Of a stretch of 45,232 nt of DNA, positions 43,039-45,232 are shown one piece after another (the first letter of the stretch is position 1; every line of letters starts with the position of its first letter). Both the position numbers and the translations under genes were made by a program. The stretch comes from Chitinophagales bacterium (lineage in GTDB: Bacteria; Bacteroidota; Bacteroidia; Chitinophagales; LD1): positions 1-45,232 of the forward strand of contig JANWXI010000014.1 in assembly GCA_025057415.1 (NCBI GenBank), read 5' to 3'. Under the pieces are notes generated by a model. It was not told the origin of the DNA. It saw only the letters and a program-made list of their open reading frames with translations, and ran no database searches.

Positions 43039-45232
43039 TCAGCGCATCAAGGTAACGCTGCCCTTAAACATTTCCTCGCTGCGGTTATTCAAATACACCA
43101 GGTTAATCAAGTAAACAAATACCTGAGGCGCCTGCTGTACACCTTTGTATGAGCCGTCCCACCGGAAATACATATCGTTGCTCTCATATACTTTTTCTCC
43201 GGTGCGGTTAAAGATAGCCACATGGAAGTGTTTCCACGCCTCTTTGTTGCCATATACTTCAAAGTAATCGTTTACCCCATCGCCATTGGGCGTAAACACA
43301 TTAGGAACAAATATAATACCATCGCTTATGACGATGATGCGTACTTGTGCTGTATCGGTACAACCTTTTTCGTCATAGGCAGTTACCGTGTAAATGAAAT
43401 CCTGGTATGGGGCGGCAAGAGGGTCGGGACAATCGGTACATGACAGATAATCGGCAGGGGTCCACAACCAGGTAGTGACGTTTCCGTTTATGGCAGAGGC
43501 GTTTAGTTGCACGTGCTGCCCGAGGCGTACACTATCAATCGGATTAAGTAATATGGTAAGCGGTGGCGGGTTTTGCAGGGTTGTTTGGTCTGTTACGGTG
43601 CAACCATTCGCATCGGTTACGGTTATAGAATAATATCCCGGGCCGATTTGTGAAAGGTTAGCCGAGTTTGAGCCGTTGTTCCAGGCAAATGAATATCCCG
43701 GAGTGCCACCTGTAAGATTTACTGCAATGGCGCCATCGCTGTAACCGTGGCAGGTAATCTCCTGCGCAGAAAGTGATAACTGAAGCATGGGCGGCTCGTT
43801 TACAGTGTAACTCGCAGAGCCGGTACATTGGTTAGCATCGGTAAAGGTAACCGTATAGGTATTGGCAGAAATGCCGTTCAAATCTTCTGTTTGTAAATTA
43901 TTGCTCCAGTTGTATTGGAAAGGTATTTGTCCGCTTTGCGGAGTGAGCTGGATAGCTCCGTTACTACCGCCGTAACAAGATACATTCGTAACGGTAGAAC
44001 TTACAGAAGGCGAGGCAAAAACGGTTACATTTTGTGTAACGCTGTTCGCGCAACCCATCACAAATTGCATTTGGAGTGTGACGCTGTAAGTACCACTGGA
44101 TGCATACTGGTGTGAACCTGAAAAAGCTGAGGCAGTGTTGCCATCTCCGAAACTCCATTGCGAAAGCGTGTAAGGGTGAGTGGTAGTATCCGTCAGGTTA
44201 ATAAATGTGGTGGCATTTCCGGGGCAAACCGGGGCAGCCGTAAATGACACCGGCGGAAGGGGCATCACATAGACGTTGCCGGTGGCGGTATCATAACATG
44301 ATTGTGCGGTGGCTACCATGAGCGTTGCTGCGTAATTTCCGGCAGCGGGATAGGTGTGTTGTACCGTTGCACCTTGAGCTGTGCCTCCGTCACCGAAGTG
44401 CCACCAGTGATTTTGTATGTTATTGGCTGGAGTGGAAGTGCTCGTCAGTGTTGTGGCTTGGCCATGGCAAACACTATCGCTGGTAAAGGAAGCTACTGGC
44501 TTGTCATGCACTACAACCGGTTTTGTTAAACTATCTGCGCAGTTGTTGCCATATTGCAACACAAGTTTTACCTGGTAAGTTCCATCGCTGCCGTATGTGT
44601 GTGAGGGGTTTTGAGCATTGGATGTGTTGCCGTCCCCAAAATTCCAGTGGTATGATTGAATGTTTGTGTTGTATGGATTGGCTGTTTGGTTGGTGAATAA
44701 AGTTGGGTTGCCCTCGCAAACGGCAGGAGCGGTAAAATCAAGGTTTGTACCCATGATAACATTAACCGGATGCGATAGGGTATCTTTACAATTAAAATTG
44801 GTGGTGACAACAAGCGTAATGAGATAGGTGTTGCTGAGCGAATAGGTGTGTGTCGGGTTCGCCAGGGTTGAGGAGGTACCGTCACCGAAAGTCCACAGGT
44901 ATGTGTAAGTACCGATGAGCGACTGGGAGTTATTTGTGGGCTGCACGGTACCTGTGTTACATACATCATTTACAGTAAAGTCGGCCACCGGCTTGTTGTG
45001 AACGGTAACGGGTTTGGTTAAACTGTCTGCACAATTATTACCGTAGTTAAGCACAAGTTTAACATGGTAGGTGCCGTCTGCCGCATACGTGTGGGAAGTG
45101 TTTTGTTGTGTAGAGGTATTGCCGTCCCCGAAATTCCAGTGGTATGAGAAGATGTTGGTATTGTATGGATTTGTTGTTTGATTAGTGAAGATAGTTGTAT
45201 TTCCCTCACAAACAGGCGGAGCGGAGAAATCT
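43039..45232 (-). CDS. Gliding-motility-type (T9SS type B) PKD/SprB-repeat adhesin, 5' end outside window
   Basis: C-terminal 730 residues of a larger protein; the reading frame is still open at 45232. At least five PKD domains (YHWNFGDGNTS, YLWTFGDGTSS, YHWNFGDGNTS, WWHFGDGGTAQ, WSFGDGNTAS), then two SprB-like repeats (NVSCYGGSNGAIQL, EITCHGYSDGAIAVNL), an Ig-like segment, and the gliding-associated C-terminal domain (FVPNVFTPNGDGVNDYFEVY ... NRTGEKVYES ... LNNRSEEMFKGSVTL), a type B T9SS signal. A GTG at 45054 is only an internal valine, not the start. Expected to be exported by the T9SS and to act as a surface adhesin. Confidence 0.93.
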   Translation of the reverse strand, partial: DFSAPPVCEGNTTIFTNQTTNPYNTNIFSYHWNFGDGNTSTQQNTSHTYAADGTYHVKLVLNYGNNCADSLTKPVTVHNKPVADFTVNDVCNTGTVQPTNNSQSLIGTYTYLWTFGDGTSSTLANPTHTYSLSNTYLITLVVTTNFNCKDTLSHPVNVIMGTNLDFTAPAVCEGNPTLFTNQTANPYNTNIQSYHWNFGDGNTSNAQNPSHTYGSDGTYQVKLVLQYGNNCADSLTKPVVVHDKPVASFTSDSVCHGQATTLTSTSTPANNIQNHWWHFGDGGTAQGATVQHTYPAAGNYAATLMVATAQSCYDTATGNVYVMPLPPVSFTAAPVCPGNATTFINLTDTTTHPYTLSQWSFGDGNTASAFSGSHQYASSGTYSVTLQMQFVMGCANSVTQNVTVFASPSVSSTVTNVSCYGGSNGAIQLTPQSGQIPFQYNWSNNLQTEDLNGISANTYTVTFTDANQCTGSASYTVNEPPMLQLSLSAQEITCHGYSDGAIAVNLTGGTPGYSFAWNNGSNSANLSQIGPGYYSITVTDANGCTVTDQTTLQNPPPLTILLNPIDSVRLGQHVQLNASAINGNVTTWLWTPADYLSCTDCPDPLAAPYQDFIYTVTAYDEKGCTDTAQVRIIVISDGIIFVPNVFTPNGDGVNDYFEVYGNKEAWKHFHVAIFNRTGEKVYESNDMYFRWDGSYKGVQQAPQVFVYLINLVYLNNRSEEMFKGSVTLMR

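Overview
The window is a 45 kb piece of a Bacteroidota chromosome, probably from the Chitinophagales/Sphingobacteriia side, though I cannot place it more finely. The evidence is: several secreted proteins ending in type IX secretion (T9SS) sorting domains of both type A and gliding-motility type B; SprB-like and PKD repeat modules; Bacteroidota-type -7 promoter boxes (TAnnTTTG) with almost no Shine-Dalgarno sequences; lipoproteins with short lipoboxes; and a type B L31. There is no tRNA, rRNA, CRISPR array, prophage or insertion sequence. It is a compact housekeeping region interrupted by a few GC-rich repeat-bearing gaps.

Layout. 1-626: low-complexity edge, repeat copy A and a terminator. 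627-8801: tryptophan 2,3-dioxygenase, a GH31 lipoprotein, a PhnP-like metallo-hydrolase, a GT2 glycosyltransferase with a TSUP transporter, an HTATIP2-like reductase, and a CapA-like pseudoenzyme ending in a SPOR domain. 8805-13536: CNNM/CorC membrane protein, holin-like membrane protein, M43 T9SS metalloprotease, small lipoprotein. 13604-21384: uncharacterised helical protein, PaaG-like enoyl-CoA hydratase/isomerase, VanZ-like membrane protein, conserved unknown, thymidine kinase, M3 peptidase, and a coupled TPR lipoprotein/membrane protein pair. 21385-29844: repeat copy B, T9SS beta-propeller-like protein, a minus-strand run (His-bearing membrane protein, YbaB, Ca2+/Na+ antiporter, AI-2E-family permease), then nitronate monooxygenase-like and SerA on the plus strand. 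29845-36999: repeat copy C, FabF, PBP1C and an MltD-like transglycosylase (peptidoglycan pair), PKD/T9SS protein. 37000-45232: repeat copies D and E, a nucleoside-diphosphate-sugar epimerase, aconitase, L31, a GlmU-like protein, and the 3' part of a large PKD/SprB adhesin that runs off the right edge.

Most interesting signals. (1) A five-copy GC-rich intergenic element (copies at about 165, 21523, 29904, 37268 and 37579). It has constant ends and two hairpins whose distal sequences change between copies while staying base-paired, which suggests a structured RNA or DNA element rather than decayed coding sequence. (2) About eight plus-strand genes have a -7 promoter box ending exactly 4-5 nt before the start codon, which predicts leaderless transcripts and decides several starts. 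(3) A CapA-fold protein has lost most of its metal ligands and gained a C-terminal SPOR domain.
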